Shown here: piece by piece, positions 22,525 to 34,500 of the stretch
Layout: the number at the start of each line of letters is the position of its first letter
How positions within the stretch are numbered: position 1 is the first letter of the stretch
From: Dioscorea cayenensis subsp. rotundata
Taxonomy: Eukaryota > Streptophyta > Magnoliopsida > Dioscoreales > Dioscoreaceae
NCBI RefSeq assembly: GCF_009730915.1
Contig: NC_052487.1
Location: 1,364,001 to 1,428,000, forward strand
Reading direction: 5' to 3'
Length of the DNA stretch: 64,000 nucleotides
Program-made: the position numbers and the translations under genes
Notes under the pieces: generated by a model
Database searches by the model: none
Told to the model about the DNA's origin: nothing
The model's input: only the letters and a program-made list of their open reading frames with translations

Positions 22525-24045
22525 CAATTTCCGGCTAATGACAGCAGAGACAGAGACAATCTTTGGCTAATTAAACTTGCAAACATTATACAACATGCAA
22601 CTGTATACATAATATTGTGATAGTGATTTTAATTAATTTGAGAAAAATGATTCGCAAGAGAGTCATCTTCATTATCAGATTGTTTAATTAGCTGACAAAG
22701 TCGAGATCAAATGCCATTTTGCCCTGTAATTATTTGTCCAGGGGTTTTAGTTTGGCATGTAGTCAATTGTATTTTGTATTTTGTAAGATAATTAGTCCCT
22801 TAATAAAATTTATTGTTTCATTCATGTGTGAATCACTCTTCTTTGATATATAAGTAATCTTTTTATTGATGTATGTCAGGTTTGATGAAAAATGAATGCA
22901 CAACATGTTACATATAAAACATTTTAATTAATAAAGAACTGGGAAGTAACAAATACTCCCTCTATAGTTCCTTTATTCACAAATAATCCTTGGACGTTTC
23001 CATTACCTTAAGTTAATACATCCCTCTTTTATCTGCCATATATTTTTCAGTCCACCTCACATCAACGGACTGGTAACAGTGTTAAAGTGAAGATATGAAA
23101 TTCCCTTATGACCCCTAGTGATGATCACTACTCTCCACTGGTGTGGAAATGTCAAAAATACCCATCAAATGGCGATGTTGGGCACTGAGAAGTGGGTTCC
23201 ATCGCTCTCTTTGCCGTTTTGAAATTTCACCGAGCAGCGTCTGGATGAGACAAATGAGATGTTTAAATCACCAACGGATTTAATCCGTTTGTAGTTTAGT
23301 AAATTACAAATCGGTTTCTAATATTGGCAATGAACCCTAATTTTGTTTGTAAATTAGGAACTGAAATAAACTTCCTTTGCTAAATTTATATTTTATTAAA
23401 AAAAATTTCATTTAAGATGATTTGGACAAATGATAAATAACTTTTATGTGTATGTATATTTGTTAAAAAATATATTATAGAGATGCTTATTTATAGTATT
23501 AAGATTTAATACATATTAGATCAATATTTTTAAATAATAATAATAATATTTTTTAAAAAATTAAACAGGTTTCTAAAAATTAATAAATTTTAAAAAACAA
23601 TACTTTTTTAAAAAAATTGGGTTGAAACCCACAAATAAATCACTTTAGTAATTATAAAAAAAAGGGTCAAAATACAAAATTTCACCATTTTTTAAATTAA
23701 AAATACCAAATCAGTAGTCCAATCAGCATAGGTGTTGGTTGGATCATGATTTGATGCTTTAAAGGCCATTTTGACAAATAAAATTATTTTATAGTAATTT
23801 AAACAATAAAAAAACAAAAAAATATTGCTACATAAGGAAATAACCCATATATATATAATGCACGATCCTTCATTTATGTATATATATGGTTTAATCTAAA
23901 CCAGTATTAATTAGTGTCTAACTGTAACTCTCTATGCTTTGGGTCTAATTCCACCAAATGACCATTTCCTTTCTATAATTTGTTTTACATAGATTACTCG
24001 TAGATTGTGCATAACTAAAATTTTTAATAAATTTAAAAATATATA
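22525..24045. other. Intergenic, 3' flank of HAC2-like gene
   Basis: The first 300 bp hold the 3' untranslated region with AATAAA-like words near 22803. A segment from about 22955 beginning ACTCCCTCTATAGTTCC resembles the ends of Stowaway/mariner-type MITEs, but no matching far end was found. The rest is AT-rich with no gene. Confidence 0.45.
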
Positions 24046-24053
24046 ATTGGATG

Positions 24054-24545
24054 TAGAGATGGGCACGGCCAGTTAACCGGCCCGGCGGGCCTGACCCGCC
24101 GGGTTGCGGTTCACCGGCCCACCGACCTGGACCCGGCCCGGCTGAGTATAGAACCCACCGGGCCGGGTTGGCCCGTCGGACCCGGCGGGTCCGGGTCACA
24201 GGAAGCCAGGCCCGGCTTCCATGTTGACCTGACGGGCCGGGTTGGCCCGGCGGGTTGGGCCCGACAGGCCGGCCCACCAATAAAAAAAAATTAAACAATT
24301 CAGAAAATTTAGAAAAAAAAAATAAAAAAAATTCAAAAAAGGGTTGGGCTCGGCGGGCCGGGCCGGGTTGCAACCGAGTCTGGCCCGGCGGGCCAACTCG
24401 CCGGGTCACGGGTTGGGCCAAGCCCAACCTGTAACCGGCCCGTCTCTATGACGGGCCGGTTACGGGTTGTTGGCCCGGCCCTCCGGGTAGTGACCCGGCG
24501 GGCTGGTTCCGGGCCGGGTTACCGGACGGCCCGTGCCCACCTCTA
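24054..24545. mobile_element. GC-rich non-autonomous hAT-type element with 8-bp target duplication
   Basis: The ends are TAGAGATGGGCACGG and, reversed, TAGAGGTGGGCACGG, a 15-bp terminal inverted repeat with one mismatch. The 8 bp outside each end are identical (ATTGGATG at 24046-24053 and 24546-24553), the target-site length of hAT transposons. The 492-bp body is dominated by GGCCCGGCGGG-type words in both orientations with a short A/T-rich centre, in strong contrast to the AT-rich surroundings. Long reading frames across it are a by-product of GC richness; there is no transposase, so it would need one in trans. The limits are exact to the base. Confidence 0.88.
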
Positions 24546-24553
24546 ATTGGATG

Positions 24554-25740
24554 AATGAAATTAAAAAAAAAATTATTTGAACTCTAATTTTTATTGAAAA
24601 ATTATCATTTGAATCATGTTACTTTTGCTTTATTTAGGGAGTTTTGTTTTTAATTTGGGTCGAGTTAGAAATCCATAACCGACTCAGCAATGTAGCAAAC
24701 CAGATTACGGATGGCGTGGGTTAAACAAGATTGCCAACTCACTCCGAGCCAGGTCCAAATTTTTAAATTTTTTTTATTAAAAAAAAGTTCATAGGTTGTT
24801 CATAGTGATGTATCCACCTTTTCAAATAAATAAATTAATTAATTAAAAAAAAAAATCGTAGGTTGACACACTAGTTAGACTGTAAATCCACAAGTTCTGA
24901 CCTAACAGTTCATATTTAGAGGTTGAGTAGGGGCCAGCAGATCCGGCTACCTGATCTATGTGGCTATGCCAACCCTGAACCTTGTGTGTTATTACATTGA
25001 GAAGGCAATGGAGTAAATTATTATATTTTCAATTATGTGATAAATTTCAGTAAAAAAAAAATCAATGAACAATAATTCAAGTGGTATATTAAAGCCAAGA
25101 TTTTAATCACCATTAAATGATGCATAAAGTTATAAACGTTAAAGTGATTGAGTTGGGTTAATCAGTATAATTTGTATGAAGCCTTCTAAAAATTTTTTTA
25201 AATTGTGGATAAAACAATGATTTATTAAGAGTAAGCATCCAAAATTATAAACAAATATTTTGAGTCATGGTAATCACATTTATTTTTTTAAATTTTTTTA
25301 TAAAAAATAAATATTTAGTCTCTTTTCAGTAAAGTGTGATTTATCTTTTTTATTTTTTTTTTAATTTGTCCGTATAACATATATATGAGTTTATTTTATA
25401 AAATATATATATTTATTGATTGTTATTAACAAGCTAGAGAATTCAAAATTAAACTAAATTATCTGATTATCTTAATAAAAAAAATATATTAATAAATTAA
25501 AAAAATAAAATTTATGCAAAATAAATCTAATCTCAAAATTAAACAACTTGCCGGTAAAAATAAAAAATAAAAAACCAATTTACTATGGGTGAGTTGGAAT
25601 TTGATTATGATTTGGGTTTGGTTGGACTTAAGATAACAACAGAAAAAATTTATAAAATTTTAATTTTAATTTAAGTATATTAGAGTTTGCTTAGGATTAA
25701 ATAATAAAAAACTTAATAAAAGAACACTTAAGTCTCCTCT
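24554..25740. other. AT-rich spacer with a repeat shared with 55 kb
   Basis: No gene was recognised. The stretch 24985-25130 (TTACATTGAGAAG..., TTTCAGTAAAAA..., TTAAAGCC) resembles 55190-55320 downstream of the stress-protein gene, so both carry the same dispersed or duplicated flank. The part after 25560 resembles the flank upstream of the second F-box copy (43480-43740). Confidence 0.45.
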
Positions 25741-26606
25741 TTCACCTTGCATCCAATTTTCTTTCATCTGATTCATCACGTTTCATTCTATTAAAGTAAA
25801 GGTTAGTTTTTCTTTATTTTATTTAATTTTATATTTTTTTTTCATTGCAATAATAGATATCATAACTTCATAATATTGATTATAACAAAACAATTCTTTG
25901 TTGTTAAACAATAACTTGGTTATTTGATTACTTGGCAGTATTCTCTTCTTTTGATTTTTACCTCTTTTCTAGTTGTTTTTACATTGTAAAAAGTTTGAGG
26001 CTATTTTTATTTTTCATGATAATAAATATGTAGCTTATATAATGTAAAGTTTCAAAAAATATATATATTTAATGATAGTTATTAAAATCTAGAGAATTCA
26101 AAATTAAACTAAATAAGCTAAACATGAATTTTGAGGATTGTCTTCAACAATTGTTATTTATGAATAGAAAATTTTAATGAAATTTATAATATTTATAGAA
26201 TAATTTCGAAATTAAGCTAATTGTTTATTGTTAATAAAAATTTAAAAAATTTAAGTTATTTTGGTGAGTTGAAGTTTGATTATGGATAGGATTTGTTTAT
26301 TTATTTTTATTTTATTTTATTTTAAAAGCAAACTATGTAAGTTCTAGTGATTAATTCTCACACTATTGATTTTGGAAAAATTTATAATACTTTTCTCTTA
26401 CTAAATTAAAATATAAATATCAGACATAGTTGACTTTTAAATCTGAATTGCATATAAAAATGACATCTACATTCAATTAGCCAGTAGTATAAATTAGAGA
26501 GAAAATACAGATCTCCTAGTTCGATTAGGATTCAATGGTTTAAATTAACATTGTCTCTTTATCAATTATAGAAGTATCATACTTTTCTCTTTTATCGAAT
26601 CTGCAG
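25741..26606 (+). promoter_or_regulatory. 5' leader exon and leader intron of the F-box gene
   Basis: A donor AAAG|GTTAG at 25802 and an acceptor CTGCAG| ending at 26606, six bases before the ATG, bound a probable 805-bp leader intron. The second F-box copy has the same arrangement (donor AAAG|GTACG at 43757, acceptor CTACAG ending 44265, then ATG), and this shared layout between paralogues is the main evidence. The transcription start is not identifiable. Confidence 0.5.
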
Positions 26607-26611
26607 GACAT

Positions 26612-27793
26612 ATGGCAGATTATGCAAACCTTTCGAGGGACATTTTGCAAACAATAATAAAATATCTCTCATTCCCAGACTATATTCGATTTGGCGCTGT
26701 GTGTTCACATTGGTTTGATGTGTCAAATGAGGGATATCACTCCCCTCAAAAACAACTTCCTTGGTTGGTTTGTTTTGATATTGATTTTCCAAAGTTTTTC
26801 AACCCATCAGAAGAGAAGGTTTATCAAATAGAAATACCTGAGTTACACACTCATGGGAGGTATTGTGCTGGTTCTTCACATGGCTGGTTAATTACAATAG
26901 ATCTAGATCTCAATATAAATTTGATGAATCCTTTTTCTAAAGCTCAGATTGACTTACCTCTTCTGCCGTTTGATACTTTTGGTGTTCGATACCAAAAGCT
27001 TTGTGAACTCTCTTGGTTGAATTACCCAAAACAAAAGCGTGATAAACTTATATATAAAGCAGTGTTATCAGCCGATCCTTCCAAGAGTTCCGACTATATA
27101 GTAATGGTTATTTACTTTGCTAATTCTAAATTAGCATTTTGGAGGCCCGGTGACATAACGTGGATAGTGATAAATAGCCATTCTTTTGTTGAAGATGTCG
27201 TATGGTGTAATGGAGCATTTTATGTTGTCGATTCAAGTAATAATGTGTGTTTAGTTGACCTTGGTATGAGTAATAAGTTGATAAAAATCAATTCCCTTAA
27301 TAATGGCTATTTAAAAACAGTTGAAAAATATATAGTAGATTTTATGGGAGAACTACTACTTGTTTATAAGAGCATGAACCCTATTAAGGACGATTATAAT
27401 GACGACAACAACGATGTGGATGATGCTGAGGATGATCTCAATTACCAAGAGAATGAATTTTACCAGACAACCTATTTCAGATTATTTAAGTTGGATCAAA
27501 AAGAGAATAAATTTATTAAGATAAAAAACATAAATGGTTATGTTTTATTTTTGGGTTCTAATCATGCAATGATGATTCCAACTGCCACTGTGGCAGATAA
27601 AACAAAAAATAATATTATTTATTTCACTGACTATATTTATGCAGACTATATGTTCGGATATAGTGAGTCAGGCATTTACAATATAAAAGAAAGAAGCATT
27701 ACACCTTTTCCTTGGTACAACATTACACCATTGCCTTTCCACAATATTTATCATCAAGCAAAACGGATAACATTCATAGATGTTAACCCATGA
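26612..27793 (+). CDS. F-box / DUF295 protein
   Basis: Intact single-exon coding region of 393 residues. Residues 3-37 form an F-box (NLSRDILQTIIKYLSFPDYI, FGAVCSHWF), the part that binds SKP1 in an SCF ubiquitin ligase. The remainder is a DUF295-type beta-rich region with the usual GSSHGWLI and LMNPFSKAQIDLP signatures and an IVDFMGELLLVYK segment near 246-258. An acidic loop rich in Asp and Asn lies at about 265-285, and the end matches the family (SGIYNIKERSITPFP). This family is large, fast evolving and mostly without known substrates, so a target cannot be named. Two broken paralogues lie at 44.3 and 47.9 kb, and flanking sequence is partly shared, so this belongs to a local tandem family. 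The ATG follows a splice acceptor by six bases. Confidence 0.88.
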   Translation: MADYANLSRDILQTIIKYLSFPDYIRFGAVCSHWFDVSNEGYHSPQKQLPWLVCFDIDFPKFFNPSEEKVYQIEIPELHTHGRYCAGSSHGWLITIDLDLNINLMNPFSKAQIDLPLLPFDTFGVRYQKLCELSWLNYPKQKRDKLIYKAVLSADPSKSSDYIVMVIYFANSKLAFWRPGDITWIVINSHSFVEDVVWCNGAFYVVDSSNNVCLVDLGMSNKLIKINSLNNGYLKTVEKYIVDFMGELLLVYKSMNPIKDDYNDDNNDVDDAEDDLNYQENEFYQTTYFRLFKLDQKENKFIKIKNINGYVLFLGSNHAMMIPTATVADKTKNNIIYFTDYIYADYMFGYSESGIYNIKERSITPFPWYNITPLPFHNIYHQAKRITFIDVNP

Positions 27794-28144
27794 TGTTAGT
27801 TTATATGTAAAAAGCACAAAGTTGTTTATCTAATTATATTTAGTTTGTAAATTTTTTTTTTTCTTAATCAATTTTTTATTTTTTATATTTTTATTCAGTC
27901 TCAAGACTTCAGTGACTTGAAGTAGCATATATGCCATTTATTAAATCTTCAAGGTGGATTTTAAACATTTTTTAATTGAGTAAATGTTGATAATGGAAGA
28001 GCTTTTATAATGTTCTCCTGATATATTTTTGGTATACCTTAATATACTATTTTATTGTTTTAAGACAAATATTGATATTTATTTGTAATGTTAGTTAAAC
28101 GAAATTTAAATAAGATTACATTTAATTTAACTTAAAAAAATTTG
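27794..28144. other. 3' flank of the F-box gene
   Basis: AT-rich sequence with no gene. It ends at the left copy of the LINE target duplication. Confidence 0.5.
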
Positions 28145-28153
28145 AATTATAAC

Positions 28154-29745
28154 CACCAAGGAAGAGGGACTGGGAAATCCTCATTGCCAAGGTCCGGAGG
28201 AGGTTATCCTCTTGGAAAGCTCGCCAGCTGTCTATCGGTGGTAGACTTTGTTAAATTCGGTTCTCTCTGCAATTCTAACGTACTGGATGTCTATCTTTCG
28301 ACTTCCGAGCTAGGGTGATCGTGGGAGGTGGGACGAGCCCTCGGGAGGGACTTTTCCGTGGTCGGGGCCCCGATCCGGATAAACCCAAATGTCAGTCCCC
28401 GTCACTGGAAGAGTATTTGCAGACCAAAGGAGTTAGGTGGGTGGGGCATTCTCGATTTGAAGGTTTTCAACATGGCCCTTCTTGGCAAATGGTGGTGGAA
28501 ATTGTTCTCGGATGCGAGTTGGTGCGGGTGGCCAATTGTGCGATATAACTATAGAATTTCGGGATCGAACTCGCGATATTCACCGTCACGGAAGGACCTC
28601 TTTCTTTTGGAGCGGTCTTTTCGACTGCTTGCCGGCACTAAGAGGTTGCACTGTGCAAATCGTTTCTGATGGTTCCCGCACTTTATTCTGGAAAGATAAA
28701 TGGCTTAACGGTCGGGCGCCTATGAATATTTGGCCTGATTTGTTTTCCGCGTCGGTAAACCCTAACGGCACCGTTAAGGATCTCTTTCACATTCTAGATA
28801 TTGTGCCTTTTATGGAGGATGCCGAGGTGGGGAGTTTTCTGGAGACCTTCACCCTCCGCGAGGATCTGACTGAGGATGATCTAAAATGGTGGGCTCTAAC
28901 TCCGACCGGGCGCTTCTCTGTTAAATCCTTCTACACCTTTCTTGTTGATGGAGGGATTAAATGCCCAATGGCCAGGGTTGTCTGGAATTCCCTGTGTCCG
29001 CAGAAGGTTAATATCTTCAATTGGCTTGCTTGGAAGAATAAAATCCTTACTTTGGAAAATTTAGCTCGTCGGCGCTGCAACAGACTTCCTACCACTACTT
29101 GTGTCCTGTGCTATGCAGACTGTGAATCTGTGGACCATCTTTTCCGTAATTGTCAGTTTGTTCAACCAATTTGGTGTTTCTTCCTAAACCTTTTTGGTTT
29201 AATGGCGCTTCCTCTTTCCTTAGATGAAGTGTGGGGATCTTGGTGGTTTAATCTGCGCCCTAATCTGCGACCCTTAGGCGGTGTCATTGTGAAAGCGATT
29301 ATTTGGCATGTCTGGCTTGTTAGGAATGACTGCATTTTTAATGCTGGTTGTTTGTCCCCTTCTGCTGTGATTTCGAAGATTGTTCATGCTCTGATACTGT
29401 GGTTTTCTGCAGCCCCTCCTTCTCAGCAAGCGAGCTTTGGTGAGCATGCTTCTACCTTGCGTCGCAGTCTGGTGTTCTCTGCGCATCATGTTGACCCCAC
29501 AGATGGAGTGACTCCTAGTGGCGTGGACCCGGCTCAGGATCTGGGGTAGTGAGTTTTCTTGTTGTTCCTGGTCAGCTGTTTGGCCAGGGGTGTGTTTGGC
29601 CATTTGTTTATGGCTACCTATTTTGTATCCACCTCTAGTGGACTGTTTTTTCGTTTTTTGTGGTTTTGTCTGTACGTTTGGGTTGCCTGGGGGTGTTTCT
29701 GTTTTTTTTCCTTTTTAATGCATGTGGTTTATCCACCTTTTCAAA
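28154..29745 (+). mobile_element. 5'-truncated LINE with reverse-transcriptase C-terminal zinc-binding region
   Basis: A non-LTR retrotransposon 3' part flanked by AATTATAAC at 28145-28153 and 29746-29754, a probable target duplication, with a short A run before the right copy. From 28171 one frame reads WEILIAKVRRRLSSWKARQL, typical of plant LINE reverse transcriptases. After frame changes, 28430-28480 gives a GWGILDLKVFNMALLGKWWW-like stretch, and 28482-29549 is open for 355 residues covering the zf-RVT domain (CVLCYADCESVDHLFRNC). The palm domain and endonuclease are missing, so it cannot move by itself. The 3' end GTGGTTTATCCACCTTTTC recurs at about 51290, marking another family member. 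Confidence 0.85.
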
Positions 29746-29754
29746 AATTATAAC

Positions 29755-30379
29755 GACATTAGTGATTTGCATAATGTGACAAGAGCACTAAGAGAATATT
29801 TTAGAGTACATATATTTCAATTTGAAACATTAAATTCTACTATACTTTGAATTTCAAGGTAATTAATTCATATCCCAATTCCATCCTCCAGAATTTTACT
29901 TATTCACTAATTTATATGGTTAAATTTTGCATATTAGTCTTTCTACCTTGTATTTTGTATAACATTTTTATTATTTATTTTCTTATTATTTGATCAAACT
30001 TAGTTATATATAGTGCTTTGCTTAAAATATTTTGGTTTATAAGTATACACAACCCCCTTTTCTAATACGTGAAATCTCACAGCCTGCGGGTTTATAAGGG
30101 ACAATTATAATGATTAATTTTTCTTTTGATTTTAAAGATATTAATAAATATATAACATTTTTTAAATAAGGATTAGTTATTTTAAATACTAGATCCTAAA
30201 ATTACAACTTATATGCAGTAACTGAGATATGCCAAGACAACATGGCTTAATGGCATCAAATACTCTGCATAGCCAATACAAAGTGAGGAAGCAGGAGTAG
30301 ATGTTGTAGAGCTAGCGTCAACGTTCTTCGGTTGTGCATGTCTCTACATTTGTAAAAAAATTAATTAAATAAAATATAG
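29755..30379. other. AT-rich intergenic stretch
   Basis: No gene, RNA or clear element was recognised. Confidence 0.5.
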
Positions 30380-30800
30380 TGTTCAAATTAAAATTAAAAT
30401 TGCCCCTATACCAATTATAAAATTATATTTAGCCCATAAAAAAAATTTATTTTTATTTGTGGATTAATTAAAAAAATTGAAAAAATATCAAGTGAGGATT
30501 TATATGTGTGTGTGTTTTTAAGGTCACATATCATTAAAAAATAAAAATAAATAAAAAAACCCTGCCTTAATCTCAATTATAAAATTACATTGAACCTATG
30601 TATATTTTATTTTTGTCCTGCTCAATTAATTAAAAAATGATAAGGAACATATCAAGGGTCTTGTCCCTCAGGCTCCTCCTCTTGTCACCTAGTACCTATG
30701 ACTAAGATAAATCTAGCTTGCAGGAGTATAAATATACACTAATGTTAAATTTGACTTTACCAACAAGTTTAATACATGAATTGATGTTTTGAAAATGCAC
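30380..30800. repeat. Dispersed repeat, copy 1
   Basis: Shares ordered blocks with 50045-50330 and 50815-51190: CCAATTA(T/C)AAAATTATATTTA, GGCACATATCAAG or its GGAACATATCAAGGGTCTTG variant, GTCCCTCA...CTCC, AATAAATCTAG, and GATGTTTTGAAAATGCACAA. All three copies lie downstream of F-box sequences, suggesting duplication together with that family. It has no coding potential. Confidence 0.6.
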
Positions 30801-31546
30801 AAACAATAACATTTTTTTTCCTCAATTTTTTATTAAAAAATTGAGTTTTGTGTATTAATCAACATTAAAGTAAAACTTAATGTCTAATATAATTTTTATA
30901 GACTATGGGGTTATATAAGTGAAACGTAGGGTTTTTTTGGTCATTTGTACGCATTTAACCAAAAAAAAAAAAAAAAAAAAAAAAATAGTTATTAAAAATT
31001 AATGCAAAAGCTTTCCAACCAACTAGATTTAAACCTGTCATCAATGAATTATTAGTATCATCAGTAACTGAGAATACAAAGACCGATAAAGAGATTAAAG
31101 TGAAGATTTGAGCACCTGTATACATGCTAGTATATTTTTATCATTGGTTGGAATAGTTCAATTATGAGAGTGAGACTAATACATGCTAAAATATTTTTTC
31201 TTTTCATCAAAATTTTTAATTAAATCACTATTGGCTAGAGCGAAACAATTGCATTTTTAATAACTATTTCAATATACTTCCCTTCATGTTTGTTAAAATT
31301 AACTGTATCTTTCCTCTTTGATTCTTTGTAACACTGCAACACAATCATCTACAACACAACTACAGAAGCTATCTATTCAAATTCCAACTAATGAGGACTT
31401 CAAATTTGCTCTTTAGAGTTCTCTTCTTAAAAAGAAGCTATTTGATTTAAAAGCTTAACTCAAAGTTTAAACTGAACAACAAATCTAAATGAGCTCATTA
31501 TTATAATGTATGCACAGAAACACTTGAAATAGAATAAAGTACATAC
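30801..31546. other. Intergenic, with a 25-bp A run
   Basis: An uninterrupted A run lies at 30961-30985, possibly a retroelement tail, though no element body was recognised. The end of this stretch is the 3' flank of the minus-strand LIMR relic; the family's usual last exon was not found here. Confidence 0.5.
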
Positions 31547-34500
31547 CTTATAGAGCAAAGTAAAATGAGTCCAACATTAAAAAGAAAAGAATTCATCAGT
31601 GTCCCACACCACCTGAAAGCAAATAGGTTAAAAAGTTAACAAAAAGAGAAAGGCATTGTAGAAAATGATAGAAGAGGCATGTAATTACTTCATTGGATGA
31701 ATTGTTATAATACTAATTGCAAACCAAGCATCATTTCCCCTGCAATAACCACAAGCAGAAGGTAGAAGCAGAATAACACAAATGCTGCAGTACCCAGTAG
31801 CCCTGTTTCAAATTGATCAATAGAAGAAATGTAAATGATGTTAAAGGCCAATTGATACTAACACCCAATGTGTTTTGGTGCAACATACCCCATATGTCAT
31901 CCAATTGAATGAAGACTTCATTTAAGAAAGGTGAAAGTGGAGAGTCAATCAAACAATATATCACAATGAGGGCAATCCAAGCCACTGAAATGATTGTCCT
32001 AGAGGAAGCAACCATCAAAACTAAATGCTTGAAACTCAAAGTAAATAAACGTGCATACACATGAAGTCCAAAAATCAATCAAATGAAATAGTAGATAAAA
32101 TATTCATAGGGTTTTGTAAGTGGACGGTTTTTACTGGCTAGTGCTTACCCTAAGGTTCCCAATATAAGTTTTCCCATATAACCAAGAACTGTTAGAATCC
32201 AAGCAGTCTCTGCCTGCAGGAAATATTAAAAATTAGTAATATTAAAAAAGTAATTATGACATTCATCCAATTAAACCAAAGTCATATAATTCAATTTGTA
32301 TCACCTGCTCTCCTTGAGGATACATTTCTTCAAGAGTGTTCACATCATTCTCTAAGAGAAGCAATTCCTAACATAAGCCAAAATAAATAAATATAATAAA
32401 ATAAACAATATCAAAGAAAAATCAAAAGAAAAACAAAACAAAGTCTAACTCATAAAATGCAAAAGGGAACAACCTAGGAGAAAGCTATAAATATCAGCGA
32501 TATTGGGAAAGACCATGTTTGGAAATAAGAATTCACAGGTCTGGAAAGCATATTGGTAGAAATTAGGCAACTACAGATAATTTTGTTTAGTCTAGCCCTT
32601 TTGGAAAGAAATCATGTAAAGAGTTAGTCCTCATTAAATTAAAATTATATAGCATCAACTAAGATCATAGCTTTTGGATCGACCAAACGCAATCTAACAT
32701 AAAGCAAAGCAGCAAAAGCAACCAAGAATGCAAGAAAAAATGTCCACCAACATGCTAAAGCTGGCTGCCACAAAAAAACTTTTCAGAAAGCCCACTATTC
32801 TGAAGGAAGAAATGTTTCACTTAATAAATCTCAAATATCGAGAATATTTGCTTTCATACACAAAATAAGTTTCAATAGACACTCTTAATAGAGTAAGAAT
32901 AAAGTTGCCCACTTATTTCAAGTGCCAACAATGCTTATGGTTTCACTAAGGGTGGATAGCAGAGAAAAACAAGACTTCGCCTAACCATTTGAAACAGATT
33001 GATTACATCCACAGCATGACTTCACTCCAGTGCAGTAATGTGACGCTACTAGTGGTCGTTAACATAAACTATATTCAGGTATAAAACTCAAGCTACCTGA
33101 GAATGAGAAGAGGTTTGACAAAATGCAACTGTACCTTTTCAACAGCCTTCACATTTTTACACCAATTTTTCCCTTCAGAACTATTCTTCTCTTCTTGACG
33201 AAGTGCATCAGCTGCCTTTCTCAATTCTCTAGCTTTTTTGGTCAATTCAGTTGCTTCCTGACGAGACAACACAAACAGTAAAAGATCGCATCAATCTTGG
33301 AAATCAAATAAAATACAATCAAGAATGACTCCATTAAGCATAAGGTGCCAGGGCAGGTACCTTTATGTATCGTGATCGGGTGATCACAGTCTTTGAGCGC
33401 TTTATAAATGAAGCTATAAGTCCCAGTGGAAAGCAAGTTATTCCAACACCTCCAAAAATCTAACAAATGAAACCAAAAATTTATTGGAAAATAATAGAAT
33501 GGGTATACCAAGTGATGAACAGGAAATAGTCATTTTCTTCCCTGAAGAGACATAAATGCAAATGAAAAAAAAAATGCCAAGTCTAAACTTTTGAAACACC
33601 AATTAAATTCTACCACGGAAAACTTCCACGAAAAATTGCATTAATGGACATTGGCCCAATAAAAACAACGGTTAGGTTCATAAATCAACTAGCTGAAATT
33701 ATTCATAATTTGATAGGTAGGCAAAAAATCCACAGTATTCTTGAACATATAAAAAACACATAATCAAACTACTATATATGGTCCATGCATATATGGTCAA
33801 TTGCATGGCAGATTGTTACCGGAAAACACAATAAGTCATCCCAAACTCACCAAGAAAAGAACTCATCCAACAATAGTTGTTAGAGCAACAACATATTCTG
33901 GGAAGGAAGTATGGGTTGTCCAAGTTGTCAGTGAAGAGGCACTCGCCGTATATGCGGAACACTAAATAAATGAAACTAAAACAAATCAACATAGAGATCA
34001 TCATGAATCTCTACCAATAATTAAAAAAATGTTGCACAAAAGAAAAGGCATAAAGTCAACAGTATAACAAGGGGATGAAAAAGATGAAAAGTTCATGAAA
34101 GCAAATTTTACATGTTTTCCTAGGTAAACTATAAATAAATTAATTAAATGGTGGCCAAATGAACTAGAGTTGTAGCCAAAAGCTTAACAACGTATTTATT
34201 CGATGTAGCTTAAACACATATGGAGAAAACCTGCTTGATGGAAATAAACCTGATGTGAGGATGATCCAATACAAAGTTGAGTGCTTGAGAACTCAGTCCA
34301 CATACTTGGAAAATTAGTTGTAGACGAAGAGAGATGCCTAACTGTGACATCCGCTTTCCCCAAAATTCATGATTTTCATCAGCAAATATGAAATCAGAGG
34401 AAAAAGTACCGACTTATTTTTCCTATTTCATTGAATGGAAATGAAGACCATTTATACGCAAGCTATCATTAACACAAGGGAAATTAACTAACATCAGCAA

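Noticed and set aside
23945..24427. A 160-codon minus-strand open frame rich in Gly, Pro and Arg
   Set aside because: It lies mainly inside the GC-rich hAT-type element; the frame is open because GC-rich DNA has few stop codons, and there is no family resemblance.
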